Positions 6,684 to 17,399 of a DNA stretch of 64,000 nucleotides are shown here, one piece after another. The notes beneath the pieces are model-generated. The model did not search any database. It was not told where the DNA came from and was given only the letters and a program-made list of their open reading frames with translations. The stretch comes from a virus: IMG/VR virus record IMGVR_UViG_3300021375_000018, positions 1 to 64,000 of that record; one strand, written 5' to 3'. The position numbers and the translations under genes are program-made. The number at the start of each line of letters is the position of its first letter. Position 1 is the first letter of the stretch.

Positions 6684-9600
6684 ATGGCTGAACAGACATT
6701 TAAGTCTCCAGGGTTTTTCGAAAGAGAAATCGAAATAATTAATAGACCAACATTTAGAAACTACTCTACACCTTATGGATTAATTGGACCTACTAATAAA
6801 GGTCCCGCATTTGTACCAACAACAGTTACTTCAATGGTTGAGTTTGAAAGAAAATTTGGTTCACCAGAACTAAATAGAGATACAGGACACGCAGCATCAG
6901 AATTTTTCTTAAATAACGGCAAAGCTCTTACTGTATGTAGAGTATTAGGATCAGGTTTCAACAAAGACGGAAGCAAAGCAGGCTTTAAAGTATCTGGCAG
7001 CATAGGAAATGTTGGTAGTAGTCTAGATGCAAAAAGATCATATGGCGCAGTTCAATTTATTGTTGCTAATCATACAGTTGCATCTCAAGAACATACTACT
7101 TTAGGTATTTTAAATGATAGCGACTCAATAACACTTGATGCTGGCGCTGCTGATGGTAGTGGCTTTACAGATAGGCTTGCACAGTTAGTTAGAGCAATGA
7201 TTTTTATGGAAAAAGATCATACTTTCTATATCACAGAACCTACAGCTAACATAACTAATGCTGTGACAGATGATGTTGCTACAGCAGCTAGCAGTAGATT
7301 TAAATTAATTATTGTTAAAAAAGATGACGCTGATGCAAAAATCAAAGAGTATTTGGTTTCATTAGATCCTGATGATGATGCTTATATTGCAAACGTATTA
7401 AATACTGACAAATTTAAACTTTCAGAGAAACTTCATTATTTATATGCAGATTTTCCTGTAGATAATCAAGTTGCTTCTGTTGGTAATCTTACAGTTGCTG
7501 TGCTAAGAGGTAATGATACACATATTAATAACTTTGGAAACTTTTCAAGTTCTTTTCAAACTCCTAAAACAACAATGTTTATTTCTCAACCTTATGGTGA
7601 AAGAGAATATGCGCTATTTAGATTTGAATCTCTAGATGATGGTGAATATGCTTCATCAAAATATAAAATAAGTATATCAGACTTAAGAGCATCAACAGAT
7701 CCAAATTATAAATATGGAACATTTACAGTTCAGTTAAGAGATCTTTATGATTCTGACTTAAATCCAACTGTTTACGAATCTTATTCTAGAGTATCTTTAG
7801 ATCCTCAAGCTGATAATTTCATTGCAAGAGTTATTGGCGATCAAAAAATCAAACTAAATCTAGCAACAGATGATGTTAACGAAAAAAGGCTTGTTAAAGA
7901 AGGTACATATAAAAACGTATCTGAAAGAATTAGAGTTGTAATATCAGATGATGTTTTAAATGGTGAAGCTCCAGATGATTCTCTTCCTTTTGGTTTTAAA
8001 GGAATTCAACAACTTAAAACAACTACTTCATTAATTGATGGAGCAACAACTGATGATTCTACAAAAAGTAATTTATCTGGATTGCAAGCTAGCCATAATA
8101 TATTTGGTAATGGTAACGGAGTAAATGCTTTAGGCTTCGCTGTTATGCCTCCTTTACCTTATAGAATGAAGGTAACATTAGGAGACATGAGAAAAAGCGG
8201 TACATCTCCTAAGGCATACTTTCAGACTTATTTAGGACAAGTTTTGTTAAATGGTAATTCTGTTAATGAAGAATCTGTTAATTCTAATTTATACTGGGGT
8301 CTTAATACAAGTAGAGTAACAAATATTCATAACCCTAACAGCGCTAAAGAAACTGAAAAGAACATGCTTGTTAAGAACTTAACAAAGTTATTAGGAACAG
8401 AAACTACACTTCTTACAAGTGGAGAAGATTCTGATATGTTTAATAACAATAAGTTTTCTCTAGCAAAAGTAGGTTTAAAAGCAAGTACAGCAACAGATAT
8501 TTCAGGTTCAGTAAGCGACGTATTTTTGGAAGCTGTTTATGTAAGAAATGCTGATATTTGGAAAACAGGAACTTCTGCAATATATGACACTACTACAGGT
8601 CAAATTCTTATGCATAAGACAGTTGATCCATTTTCAACAGAAGATGGAACAGCGGCCGCTGATGTTGATCGTTTAAGATTAAGTTTAGCTGGTTTATTAA
8701 AAGAGGATAAGACTAAGTTTAATAAGTATAATTCTATGGCTAAGTTTACTGCTCCTTTTTATGGTGGTTTTGATGGTGTTAATATTTTAGATAGAGACTC
8801 ATATTATTTTACTGATAGAGCATCTTCTGTTGAATCAGGTGGGCATGCAGATAATTACACAAGTGGTTTATTAGATACAAGTACAGGAATGAGTGGTGTT
8901 GAATTAGAGAACAATGCAGTTGCTTCTTATAGAAACGCTGTAAGATTAATGTCAGATCCACTTGTTATTGATCATAAAGTTTTAGTTATTCCTGGAATTA
9001 GAGGAAAATTAGTTACAGACTTTGCTGCAAGAAGAGTTAAGGATTATGGTAAAGCTATTTACTTAATGGATATTCCTAACTATGATGAAAGTGGAGCTAG
9101 ATTATATGTAGACTCAGCTGGAATATTATCTGGAACACCTGATCCTGATGAGACTTCTGTAAAGTTTGATTTAAGAGAAGTTAACAATAATTATGTTGCT
9201 TCATATTTCCCAGACGTTACAATAGTAGATAGTGGAGATTCACAAGAAGCAGCAGCAATTAATAATAGATTAGTACATGTACCATCTTCAGTAGCAGCTA
9301 TAGGAGCTTTAGCTAAAACAGACCAATCACAACCTTGGTTTGCACCAGCTGGTTTTTCTAGAGGTGCACTTAATAGAGTAAGTTCTGTTGATGTAAGACT
9401 TAGTGCAAGTGATCGCGATGTTCTTTATGAAGCAAGAATTAATCCAATTGCAAGTTTCCCAAATAATCAATTTGTAATATTTGGTCAAAAAACAACTCAA
9501 ATTGCTAGAACATCACTAGATAGAGTTAATGTAAGAAGACTTATGATTGAGATAAAGAGAGGAATTCAAAAAATTGCTTTGGGACTTTTATTCTCACAAA

Positions 9601-9836
9601 ACGACCAACAAACAAGAAGTAGCTTTATATCACAAGCAAGTACAGTTCTTAATAGAATCCAAGCAGGTTCAGGTATCGAAGACTTCCGTGTTATTATGGA
9701 CAATACAAACAATTCAGAAGCTGATGTTGAAAACAATAGATTGAATGGAAAAATAATCGTTGTACCGACTAGAGCAGTTGAATTCATAGCTATGGACTTT
9801 ATCATCACAAATAGTGGTGTAGAATTCCCATCATAA
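6684..9836 (+). CDS. 18: Contractile tail sheath protein, copy 1
   Basis: 1050 residues, far larger than T4 gp18 (659). The N-terminus has the standard sheath pattern SPGFFEREIEIINRP followed by GLIGPTNKGPAFVPTTVTS and a segment ending in KALTVCRVLG. The C-terminus is diagnostic: LDRVNVRRLMIEIKRGIQ, a helical stretch, and the terminal strand region VVPTRAVEFIAMDFII, the arm that links neighbouring sheath subunits. Extra length lies in the middle, where sheaths carry surface domains (FTAPFYGGFDGVNILDRDSY is a landmark). Good ribosome-binding site (AGGAG). It is one of three paralogues flanking one tube gene; by its intact termini it is likely a main sheath subunit. Confidence 0.93.
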   Translation: MAEQTFKSPGFFEREIEIINRPTFRNYSTPYGLIGPTNKGPAFVPTTVTSMVEFERKFGSPELNRDTGHAASEFFLNNGKALTVCRVLGSGFNKDGSKAGFKVSGSIGNVGSSLDAKRSYGAVQFIVANHTVASQEHTTLGILNDSDSITLDAGAADGSGFTDRLAQLVRAMIFMEKDHTFYITEPTANITNAVTDDVATAASSRFKLIIVKKDDADAKIKEYLVSLDPDDDAYIANVLNTDKFKLSEKLHYLYADFPVDNQVASVGNLTVAVLRGNDTHINNFGNFSSSFQTPKTTMFISQPYGEREYALFRFESLDDGEYASSKYKISISDLRASTDPNYKYGTFTVQLRDLYDSDLNPTVYESYSRVSLDPQADNFIARVIGDQKIKLNLATDDVNEKRLVKEGTYKNVSERIRVVISDDVLNGEAPDDSLPFGFKGIQQLKTTTSLIDGATTDDSTKSNLSGLQASHNIFGNGNGVNALGFAVMPPLPYRMKVTLGDMRKSGTSPKAYFQTYLGQVLLNGNSVNEESVNSNLYWGLNTSRVTNIHNPNSAKETEKNMLVKNLTKLLGTETTLLTSGEDSDMFNNNKFSLAKVGLKASTATDISGSVSDVFLEAVYVRNADIWKTGTSAIYDTTTGQILMHKTVDPFSTEDGTAAADVDRLRLSLAGLLKEDKTKFNKYNSMAKFTAPFYGGFDGVNILDRDSYYFTDRASSVESGGHADNYTSGLLDTSTGMSGVELENNAVASYRNAVRLMSDPLVIDHKVLVIPGIRGKLVTDFAARRVKDYGKAIYLMDIPNYDESGARLYVDSAGILSGTPDPDETSVKFDLREVNNNYVASYFPDVTIVDSGDSQEAAAINNRLVHVPSSVAAIGALAKTDQSQPWFAPAGFSRGALNRVSSVDVRLSASDRDVLYEARINPIASFPNNQFVIFGQKTTQIARTSLDRVNVRRLMIEIKRGIQKIALGLLFSQNDQQTRSSFISQASTVLNRIQAGSGIEDFRVIMDNTNNSEADVENNRLNGKIIVVPTRAVEFIAMDFIITNSGVEFPS

Positions 9837-9885
9837 GAATAGTTAATAAATAAAACAAGATTTAATATATAGGAGATTAATTAAC

Positions 9886-12800
9886 ATGGCTGGACAAAAA
9901 CAAGGATCAGCAAGAGTAACGTTAAGAGAAATTGACTTGTCGCAAGTAGGAAGCACTGAAATTCTACCGCAAGGTGTTCCAGCTGCTATTGTTGGTACTT
10001 CAAAAAAAGGTCCTGCCTTTGTACCTAAAACTTTCGCAAATATGCAGCAATTTAGTGAAGTATTTGGTAGTATGACATCAAGAGGAAGACTAAACAATAC
10101 TAACTTAATGGGACCATTAGCTTTGAATGAATGGATGAGAAACTCACAAGCTGGAACATTTTTACGTGTTTTAGGTGTTGGTGATGGTGACGCTTCAGCA
10201 ACAAACTCAGGTTTTGTTGTTGGTAGTGAACAAGTTCAATCATCAAACGGAAAAGTTGCAAAAAATCCATTTGCAACAATTGATGAAGATAGAAAAACAA
10301 AAGCGTCTGAAAATGCAAGAACACATATTCTTGGCTGTTTCATGACAGATGTATTAGGGTCAACATTATTAAAAGATTCTGGACTACAAACTGCATCTGG
10401 ATCTGGAGCAACTTTAGCTGAAGTTATTACAGTTGTTGGGAATAGTGTAGGTGATTCTTTCACTATATTTTTACCTAAGGAAGTAATACCAAGCGGAACA
10501 TCAGATATTACGTTAACTATTAAAACTGTAGATGCAGTATCTGCAGGTAATGTAGAAAAAAACGTTATAGAAATAAAACATGATGCTACAGCAAATAATG
10601 TTGCATCACGAATTGCAAATGTTTTAATAAAAAATTCAACTTCACATAGTCAAGCTGAGTATAAATTTTCTGATTTATCTGGAATAAATCCTTCTCAAGT
10701 ATTTAGTACAGTATTAAGCAATAACAAAGTAAATATTTCATTAGTTTCAACTGCTGTTGAAGGTGATTTTGTTAAGTTTACACAAACTGCTGGTAATACA
10801 TCATTATTAGGTGCAGCTAGTAAAACACTAAAAGGCGCAAATCCATCTGCACCTGTTATTAGAGGCATCTTAATGGCACCTCAAGGTGTTAAACCTTCTT
10901 TAGAGGTAGTTAAGTTAGAAGACGCACACTATGTAATGACTGATGAACCTGGATTGATTCTAAAGAATGAAGTTAATGAAAGAGTATTTGGTGTTACAGT
11001 AAATACACATTTAGCAGGATATTCAATTGGTGAAGTTGATAGTGCAAATCAATCGTTTAAAGTTATTCTTAACGGATATGATCCTAGTAAAGAAAGTACA
11101 ATCCAATCATCTAATAAAAACGTTTATACATGTTCTTTTGATCCACAGGCTGACAATTATTTTGCTAAAGTTCTGAATACAGATCCATCAAAGATTGAAG
11201 AACTTGGTCATTATTTGTACGCACATTGGGATATTGAAAAGACTGTTGCAATTCCTAGTAATAGTGGTTTGCTAAGAACGAATGCAGCAATTGCAGGTAC
11301 AAGCTACTCTAACATGATTGGCTTTTTAGCAGCTCAACCATCAAGTGCAGCTACTAACTATGAAAACTTTAAAAGTAGATTTAAAACTGCTAAGACTCCT
11401 TGGATGGTATCACAATTCTATTCAAGTTCAAACAAAAGTACAAGACCTTCATTAAGTGCTGATAAAACATATGATTTATTTAAGCTTCATATATTAGATG
11501 ATGGTGAAGTTGGTAATGACTTATATAGACTATTAGTATCAGACTTAAGACATGAAAACAACGACTTTGGATCTTTTACGTTAACACTTGAAAGATTTAG
11601 TTCAGATTCAGTTACAGGAACTCCAGTTATTTCTTGGAAGCAGTTAAATCTTGATCCAAGTCATAGAAACTATATTGGAAGAGTAATAGGTGATAAATAT
11701 ACTTATTATGATTTTGATGCTTCTAGTAATAGACAACGTCTTAGAACAAAAGGCACATATGAAGTTAAAAACAAATATGTTAGAGTTGAGTTATCTGATA
11801 CTTTGAAGAGAGGTGATCAACCTATTGATGCATTACCTGCAGGATTTAAAGGTCATGGTTATTTGGATACAACAACTTTAGGCTTTACAGAACCAGCAGC
11901 AAGTGCTGAAGCACAATTAGTATACTCAGGTGCAAATAATGCTAAAATAGATAAACTAGCTACCGCTAAAGTTTTACCATTACAATATGTTGATTCTATT
12001 AGCAGAAAGATTGTAGGAACAACTTTAGAAGCTTCTAGCGAATTAGCTTGGGGTGTTAAGTTTGGAATTAAAAAGAATGTAGACTTAACTGATCCTAAAG
12101 AATTATCTGAAAATGAATTTAATAAATCAATTGCAAGTTGGGCAAAGTTCTTCCCAACAGCAATTTTCAAAGAAGGCGACAACGCTGATTCATTCCAAAA
12201 ATCTTTCTTTAGCTTGGAAAAGATTTTAATTCCTACTTCTGGAATAGATGCAACAGATACAGTATCTATAACTTCATGGGATAACGCTGTATATAAGAGA
12301 GATACTTCTTTTGATCCAAGTGTAGGAAATGAAAGATTTGTAACAATATCTTCAGATGCTAAGGGTGGAAATGTTAAGTATCTTAAGTTCCGTTGTATGT
12401 TCCAAGGAGGTTTTGATGGTGTCAATATATTTGATAAAGAGAAATCAGAATTATCAGGTATTGCATCATCTAGAGAGGGTAGAGATGAAACTGGAGCAAG
12501 TAAGATAACAGGACCTACAGTGATGTCTTATAGAAAGGCTGTGGATGTATTAACTGATAAATCTGCTGCAGAGTTTCAATTAATAGCAATTCCTGGGCAA
12601 AGAACATCATCAGTAACTGATTACGCAATTACATCATGTGAAACAAGATTTGATGCTATGTTGATTTTGGATATTGATGAATATGATGAAAGTAATTCTG
12701 TTATTGAGAGTGCTGATGGTTTACCACATGTTTCTAACACTAGAAAGAAATTTGAAGATAGACTTTTAGATACATCTTTTGCTGCAGCTTATTTTCCTAA

Positions 12801-13395
12801 CATATTGATTAGAAGAACATCAGATGGTGCACCTTTAGAAGTGCCACCTTCTGTTGCAATGATTGGTGTGATGAGTCGCAGTGATGCTCTTGAAGCACCT
12901 TGGTTTGCTCCTGCTGGTTTATCTAGAGGTACTTTGATTAATTCTATTGATTCAAAGGTGCAAATGAACAGAGACCTTCTAGATGATCTTTATGATGCTG
13001 ATATAAATCCAATTTATGTTCCAGCGGGAAGACCTGGTGAAGTTTATGCATTTGGACAAAAAACGTTGTTGCAAAGTCAATCAGCGTTGGATAGAATTAA
13101 TGTGAGAAGACTTTTGATTGATTTACGTAGAAAAGTTCGTAAAGTTGGTGAAAAACTACTATTTGAACCTAATCGTGCATCAACATTGGAAAGATTCTCT
13201 TCATTAGTAGAACCTATTATGCAAGACGTTCAAAGAAGAAGAGGTGTTGTTAGATATAAAGTTCAGATTGATACATCAACAACAACTCAAAATGATATCG
13301 AAAATAATACCATTCGTGGTAAGATTTTCCTTCAACCTACAAAATCTGTTGAATTTATTTCACTAGACTTTGTTGTAGCAAACACAATTGATTAA
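9886..13395 (+). CDS. 18: Contractile tail sheath protein, copy 2
   Basis: 1169 residues, clearly paralogous to the preceding protein. Shared landmarks in order are: GTSKKGPAFVPKTFANM, TPWMVSQFYSS, FKLHILDDGEVGNDLYRLL, DPSHRNYIGRVIGDKYTYYD, MFQGGFDGVNIFDKE, and the C-terminal LDRINVRRLLIDLRRKVR and QPTKSVEFISLDFVV. Both interlocking termini are intact, so it should assemble into a contractile lattice. It has an additional ~120-residue insertion near residues 180-330 compared with copy 1. Lies directly upstream of the tube gene. AGGAG precedes the ATG. Confidence 0.93.
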   Translation: MAGQKQGSARVTLREIDLSQVGSTEILPQGVPAAIVGTSKKGPAFVPKTFANMQQFSEVFGSMTSRGRLNNTNLMGPLALNEWMRNSQAGTFLRVLGVGDGDASATNSGFVVGSEQVQSSNGKVAKNPFATIDEDRKTKASENARTHILGCFMTDVLGSTLLKDSGLQTASGSGATLAEVITVVGNSVGDSFTIFLPKEVIPSGTSDITLTIKTVDAVSAGNVEKNVIEIKHDATANNVASRIANVLIKNSTSHSQAEYKFSDLSGINPSQVFSTVLSNNKVNISLVSTAVEGDFVKFTQTAGNTSLLGAASKTLKGANPSAPVIRGILMAPQGVKPSLEVVKLEDAHYVMTDEPGLILKNEVNERVFGVTVNTHLAGYSIGEVDSANQSFKVILNGYDPSKESTIQSSNKNVYTCSFDPQADNYFAKVLNTDPSKIEELGHYLYAHWDIEKTVAIPSNSGLLRTNAAIAGTSYSNMIGFLAAQPSSAATNYENFKSRFKTAKTPWMVSQFYSSSNKSTRPSLSADKTYDLFKLHILDDGEVGNDLYRLLVSDLRHENNDFGSFTLTLERFSSDSVTGTPVISWKQLNLDPSHRNYIGRVIGDKYTYYDFDASSNRQRLRTKGTYEVKNKYVRVELSDTLKRGDQPIDALPAGFKGHGYLDTTTLGFTEPAASAEAQLVYSGANNAKIDKLATAKVLPLQYVDSISRKIVGTTLEASSELAWGVKFGIKKNVDLTDPKELSENEFNKSIASWAKFFPTAIFKEGDNADSFQKSFFSLEKILIPTSGIDATDTVSITSWDNAVYKRDTSFDPSVGNERFVTISSDAKGGNVKYLKFRCMFQGGFDGVNIFDKEKSELSGIASSREGRDETGASKITGPTVMSYRKAVDVLTDKSAAEFQLIAIPGQRTSSVTDYAITSCETRFDAMLILDIDEYDESNSVIESADGLPHVSNTRKKFEDRLLDTSFAAAYFPNILIRRTSDGAPLEVPPSVAMIGVMSRSDALEAPWFAPAGLSRGTLINSIDSKVQMNRDLLDDLYDADINPIYVPAGRPGEVYAFGQKTLLQSQSALDRINVRRLLIDLRRKVRKVGEKLLFEPNRASTLERFSSLVEPIMQDVQRRRGVVRYKVQIDTSTTTQNDIENNTIRGKIFLQPTKSVEFISLDFVVANTID

Positions 13396-13434
13396 TAATT
13401 AGATATATATTATAAAGATTTTAGGAGATTTTAA

Positions 13435-13926
13435 ATGGCTGAGACGTTATCTGTTACAGAAATGATACCAAACAAGTTCGAACCAAAGCGCAAAAATCGA
13501 TGGGTTTTCGCAATCGAAGGTATCGACGCTTTTCTTATGAAAACTGCTAGTAGACCATCATACAATACTAGCGAACAAGAATTAAACTTTATCAACTCAA
13601 AGAGATATGTTGCTGGTAAAACAACATTTGATACAATGAGTGTTACTTTACATGATCCAATTGCACCTTCAGGATCACAACAAGTCATGGAATGGATTCG
13701 TACACACTATGAATCAGTTTCAGGTCGTGCAGGATACGCTGATTTCTACAAAAGAGACTGTCAGCTAAAAATGTTAGACCCAGTTGGAACTGTTGTAGAA
13801 TTATGGGACATTAAAGGTGCATTTATAACTACAGCAAACTTTGGTGACTTATCATATGATGATGATAGTACAGTTCAAGAAATATCATTAACATTAAGAT
13901 ATGATAACTGTGTATTGCAATATTAA
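13435..13926 (+). CDS. 19: Tail tube protein, gp19-like
   Basis: 163 residues, the same length as T4 gp19. It begins after AGGAGATTTTAA. Landmarks are KRKNRWVFAIEGIDAFLMKT near the N-terminus, LHDPIAPSGSQQVMEWI in the middle and VELWDIKGAFITTANFGDLS toward the C-terminus, the usual pattern of myophage tube proteins. It polymerises into the inner tube through which DNA passes. It sits between sheath copies 2 and 3. A long inverted repeat follows the stop codon. Confidence 0.92.
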   Translation: MAETLSVTEMIPNKFEPKRKNRWVFAIEGIDAFLMKTASRPSYNTSEQELNFINSKRYVAGKTTFDTMSVTLHDPIAPSGSQQVMEWIRTHYESVSGRAGYADFYKRDCQLKMLDPVGTVVELWDIKGAFITTANFGDLSYDDDSTVQEISLTLRYDNCVLQY

Positions 13927-13942
13927 AATTTACATTTAAATT

Positions 13943-14005
13943 CTTTTTGTTGTTTAACTATTTTAATTAATTAAATATATATTAATAATACTAAGCAACA
14001 AAAAG
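13943..14005 (+). promoter_or_regulatory. Inverted repeat covering the ribosome-binding site of sheath copy 3
   Basis: CTTTTTGTTG (13943-13952) is perfectly complementary to CAACAAAAAG (13996-14005), with a 43-base AT-rich loop. The right arm runs into AAAAGAG, the only candidate Shine-Dalgarno site for the ATG at 14013. Folding in mRNA reading through from the tube gene would hide that site, whereas transcription starting inside the loop would not. There is no T-run after the stem. Confidence 0.5.
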
Positions 14006-14012
14006 AGTAATT

Positions 14013-17000
14013 ATGACAGATAATACCGTAAATATTGGCGGACCAGTACCACCTAGAAAAATATATCAAAACCCAGATGCTGAAGCAGAAACTTTAACAA
14101 TAATCGGAACAGCATACAAAGGGCCAGCATTCGTACCACAACAAGTAGTTCAACAAGGCAATAGCAACGACATTAAGAATACTTTTGTAGGCATTTTTGG
14201 TGATAGCGAAAAAAATAGATATAGAAGTCTTAAAGATGAATATGACTATCATATAGACTCTCAAGGATTTGTTGCTTCTGAAAATTGGTTTCAAAACGGA
14301 GGAGACCAAGTATCATATACAAGAGTATTAGGTATTGGAACAGGTATTAAAGATGATGATGGTCTTTATATAGATAGTGGGTTTAACGTATCAAATTTAA
14401 TATCTAGTGGTAGTATTAAAAGATCTGGAGATAACTTTTATTCAAACCCATATTCAGTAGCAGGAGGTCATAACGGATCGTTAAGTTTTTTAATTAAAAG
14501 ATTTAAAGACAAAAAAGTTGATGAAAATACAATAGATGGATTTAAAAACTATCTATCAGAGCTAGGAATATCTGCAAATACAAAAAAACTAATAACAGAT
14601 GTTATAATTTCGCCAAGTGGCGTTGTTCCCACGATACATGAAAGTTCAGCAACAAACTTACCTCAAGATGCATTTACAAAAGAAATAAATAGTTCAGAAG
14701 AATTTAATGCTATCTATAGAAATTTAAGATCTAAAGTATCATTGCTCAACTTTAGCGAAAGTACAGGATTGTATGGTAGTTATAAAGGTAAGACGCATCC
14801 AGATAGACTTTCTGACAGAATATATTTATACTTAAACGGTCTTGATAATAATAATATACATAATGTTGTAGAGATACCTGATGATTCAAATAGGTTTATT
14901 AAAAACAATAGATCATATAATGAAAATAAAACAAAAAATTATTTTAGCAATAGAATATTAGAAAAAGGTAATTTATTTTATTCAACATTTCAGAGTCTAA
15001 ACTCTTTATCAATATCTGCTAGTGCTAATGATAATGATCATAATATAAATTTAATAACTACAATAAAACATTCAGAGATATCTAGTAATACAAACTTGCC
15101 TGATTATAATGACTTTACAGATAGATTTAGGACAGCAAAAACACCTTGGATAACATCACAGCCTGTAAATAGAACAAGCCTTGATAGTAATAGAGAGAAA
15201 ATCCATGAAAACGTTTTAAAACTATTTAGAGTTCATTCAATTGACGATGGTGAGGTTGGAAATAGATTTAGGATTAAAATTCATCCAAAACAAATATTTA
15301 GTGAAAACGAAAGCAGATATTCAATATTTTCTCTATATGTATATGAATATTCAGCAACAAATAATACATATACTATTTTAGAGACTTATTCGAACTTAGA
15401 CTTAAATCCAGACAGTGAAGACTTTATTGGGAGAAGAATTGGAACTCAATATCAGTACTACGACATTGAAAGAAAAAGAATTTATACAAAAGGTTTTTAT
15501 CCTCTTATTAGTGATAATATAAGAATAGAATTACATGAGAAAGTAAATAACAAAACAATAAATACAAATTGTATACCTTCAGGATTTGAAGCTTATCCAC
15601 ATATTAGTTTTAATAAATTATCTTTTGAACATTATGATTCAATTGAATCAAACTTTTATAGTAGCTTAGGTAACATTGATCAAATGCCTGTTATTTATAC
15701 TCCTAGTTATATTAATGACGATACTGATAAAGATTTTAAAAGTTACTGGGGACCATTATTTTTCAATGTTGTAGAAAGAAAAAAAGAAGTTATATCTAAA
15801 AATTTTAATAAAAATGGAACATCAACATTTGATGAATTTAGTCTTATAAAAAACAATTATGTTAAAGACGAAAGAAATAATATGTTTTCTCCTCACTTTT
15901 TTTATACCAAATACTTTCAATCAAACAATAATAATAGTAATAAAAACGTGTTGATAGAAGAAACTAATTGGAATAACTCCTTTTTTCATTTAGAAAAAAT
16001 AATATATCCTGTAATTAAAGATACAAATACTAATTTAATTAAAAATGATTTTACTGAGGCTTTATATAAACGATCAGGTACAGCTATAACAAGTAGCTAT
16101 TTACCTAATGATCTTCATGATTACTATTCTTTTTTAAATATAGATGATGTTTTGAATGAAGAAAAAAACGATAATTACAAAGTAGATTCTAGATTTCTTA
16201 CTTTTGACTTATTTACTTATGGTGGCTATGATGGAACTAATATTCTCGATTATGATAAAAAGTCTTTAAATAATAATGCAATTGTTAGAGAAAGTTTTAG
16301 GGAAAACAAATCAATAACAAAGACTTCTTATGAAAAGTGTATAGAGTTAAGTACAAAGTATGAAAATTGTTTAGGCGATATACTCATATTACCCGGCATT
16401 AAAGAAGAAAGTTTAGTTAAAAAGTGTTTAAAAGACATACAAGAAGAAAATAGACTGATTTTTTGCTCAGACATTTCAGGTTTGACTACAACAAATGAAA
16501 TATTAGGAAGTTACTATAAAACTGTAAATGAAGTTGGTATAAATAGAAATTCATCACTTATAAAAGATATAGAAGAAGATTCAGAAGGCATTAGAACAAA
16601 TCCCTATAGAGAGTTAGTAAAAACAAATTTTTCAAATTTTAGCTTGTTTGACAGAACTAATTTTGACAGTAAATCTTTCGTTCCTTTGTTAGGTGATGTA
16701 ATAGATGAGAGTAGAAAAATAGTTCTATGCCCTACGATATATACAACAGGATTAATGGCAAAAACAATATCTGAAAATATAAATGATATTGATTTGCAAT
16801 ACAATATTGGATCTGAGTTATTAGATGATGAAAATTTTAAATCTTCAAATGAAAAATTTATAATAAATGAAAAAAGGTTCAAAGACAATGGATTAAACAT
16901 TATCTTTGAAGATAATTCTACTTTAGAAGGTACACCTATAAAGTTAATGACGTATAACACTACATTTGGTATAAGAAGTTCTGTATATAGACAAGCTTCA

Positions 17001-17378
17001 ACAGCTAGAATTTTAAATTACATTAAGAAAAAAATTGAGTTTTTATTAATATTAGGTCCAAACAGTGTGCTATTTAATTCAGCATCACAGATTTCTAATA
17101 TATATCAAAACGTTAAATATTCTCTTGATAGTCTTATGACTTCTATTAAAGATGAAGGCATTATATCAAACTATAGTGTATCAATACCTCAAGATGACTA
17201 TGCAAGTAATAATTCAGATATAGTAGAGAACTTATTAAGTGGTAAGATATATATTCAATTAAGTGATACAAACAACAAGGATGCAGACTTTACAACAATA
17301 ACATTAGGTGAGTTAGATAAAGAAATAAAGTCGTTTACAAACTTGTTAGATTCTATTAAAATATTAAGCGTAAACTAG
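14013..17378 (+). CDS. Divergent tail sheath-like protein, copy 3
   Basis: 1121 residues, recognisably a sheath paralogue: KGPAFVPQQVVQQG near the N-terminus, FTDRFRTAKTPWITSQ, LFRVHSIDDGEVGNRF, DSEDFIGRRIGTQYQYYD and FDLFTYGGYDGTNILDYD occur in the same order as in copies 1 and 2. It is far more divergent, richer in Asn, Ser and Lys, and its C-terminus differs. The RIN/RVNVRRL block is replaced by STARILNYIKKKIEFLL, and the canonical terminal strand is replaced by a sequence ending SFTNLLDSIKILSVN. In T4-type sheaths that C-terminal arm mediates subunit interlocking, so this copy may be a specialised end or minor component rather than bulk sheath. Confidence 0.75.
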   Translation: MTDNTVNIGGPVPPRKIYQNPDAEAETLTIIGTAYKGPAFVPQQVVQQGNSNDIKNTFVGIFGDSEKNRYRSLKDEYDYHIDSQGFVASENWFQNGGDQVSYTRVLGIGTGIKDDDGLYIDSGFNVSNLISSGSIKRSGDNFYSNPYSVAGGHNGSLSFLIKRFKDKKVDENTIDGFKNYLSELGISANTKKLITDVIISPSGVVPTIHESSATNLPQDAFTKEINSSEEFNAIYRNLRSKVSLLNFSESTGLYGSYKGKTHPDRLSDRIYLYLNGLDNNNIHNVVEIPDDSNRFIKNNRSYNENKTKNYFSNRILEKGNLFYSTFQSLNSLSISASANDNDHNINLITTIKHSEISSNTNLPDYNDFTDRFRTAKTPWITSQPVNRTSLDSNREKIHENVLKLFRVHSIDDGEVGNRFRIKIHPKQIFSENESRYSIFSLYVYEYSATNNTYTILETYSNLDLNPDSEDFIGRRIGTQYQYYDIERKRIYTKGFYPLISDNIRIELHEKVNNKTINTNCIPSGFEAYPHISFNKLSFEHYDSIESNFYSSLGNIDQMPVIYTPSYINDDTDKDFKSYWGPLFFNVVERKKEVISKNFNKNGTSTFDEFSLIKNNYVKDERNNMFSPHFFYTKYFQSNNNNSNKNVLIEETNWNNSFFHLEKIIYPVIKDTNTNLIKNDFTEALYKRSGTAITSSYLPNDLHDYYSFLNIDDVLNEEKNDNYKVDSRFLTFDLFTYGGYDGTNILDYDKKSLNNNAIVRESFRENKSITKTSYEKCIELSTKYENCLGDILILPGIKEESLVKKCLKDIQEENRLIFCSDISGLTTTNEILGSYYKTVNEVGINRNSSLIKDIEEDSEGIRTNPYRELVKTNFSNFSLFDRTNFDSKSFVPLLGDVIDESRKIVLCPTIYTTGLMAKTISENINDIDLQYNIGSELLDDENFKSSNEKFIINEKRFKDNGLNIIFEDNSTLEGTPIKLMTYNTTFGIRSSVYRQASTARILNYIKKKIEFLLILGPNSVLFNSASQISNIYQNVKYSLDSLMTSIKDEGIISNYSVSIPQDDYASNNSDIVENLLSGKIYIQLSDTNNKDADFTTITLGELDKEIKSFTNLLDSIKILSVN

Positions 17379-17399
17379 TTTAAGGAGAAATAATAATTT

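Noticed and set aside
11859-12425. 188-codon minus-strand open frame inside sheath copy 2
   Set aside because: It lies wholly within a well-supported sheath gene, has no ribosome-binding site and no recognisable protein features.
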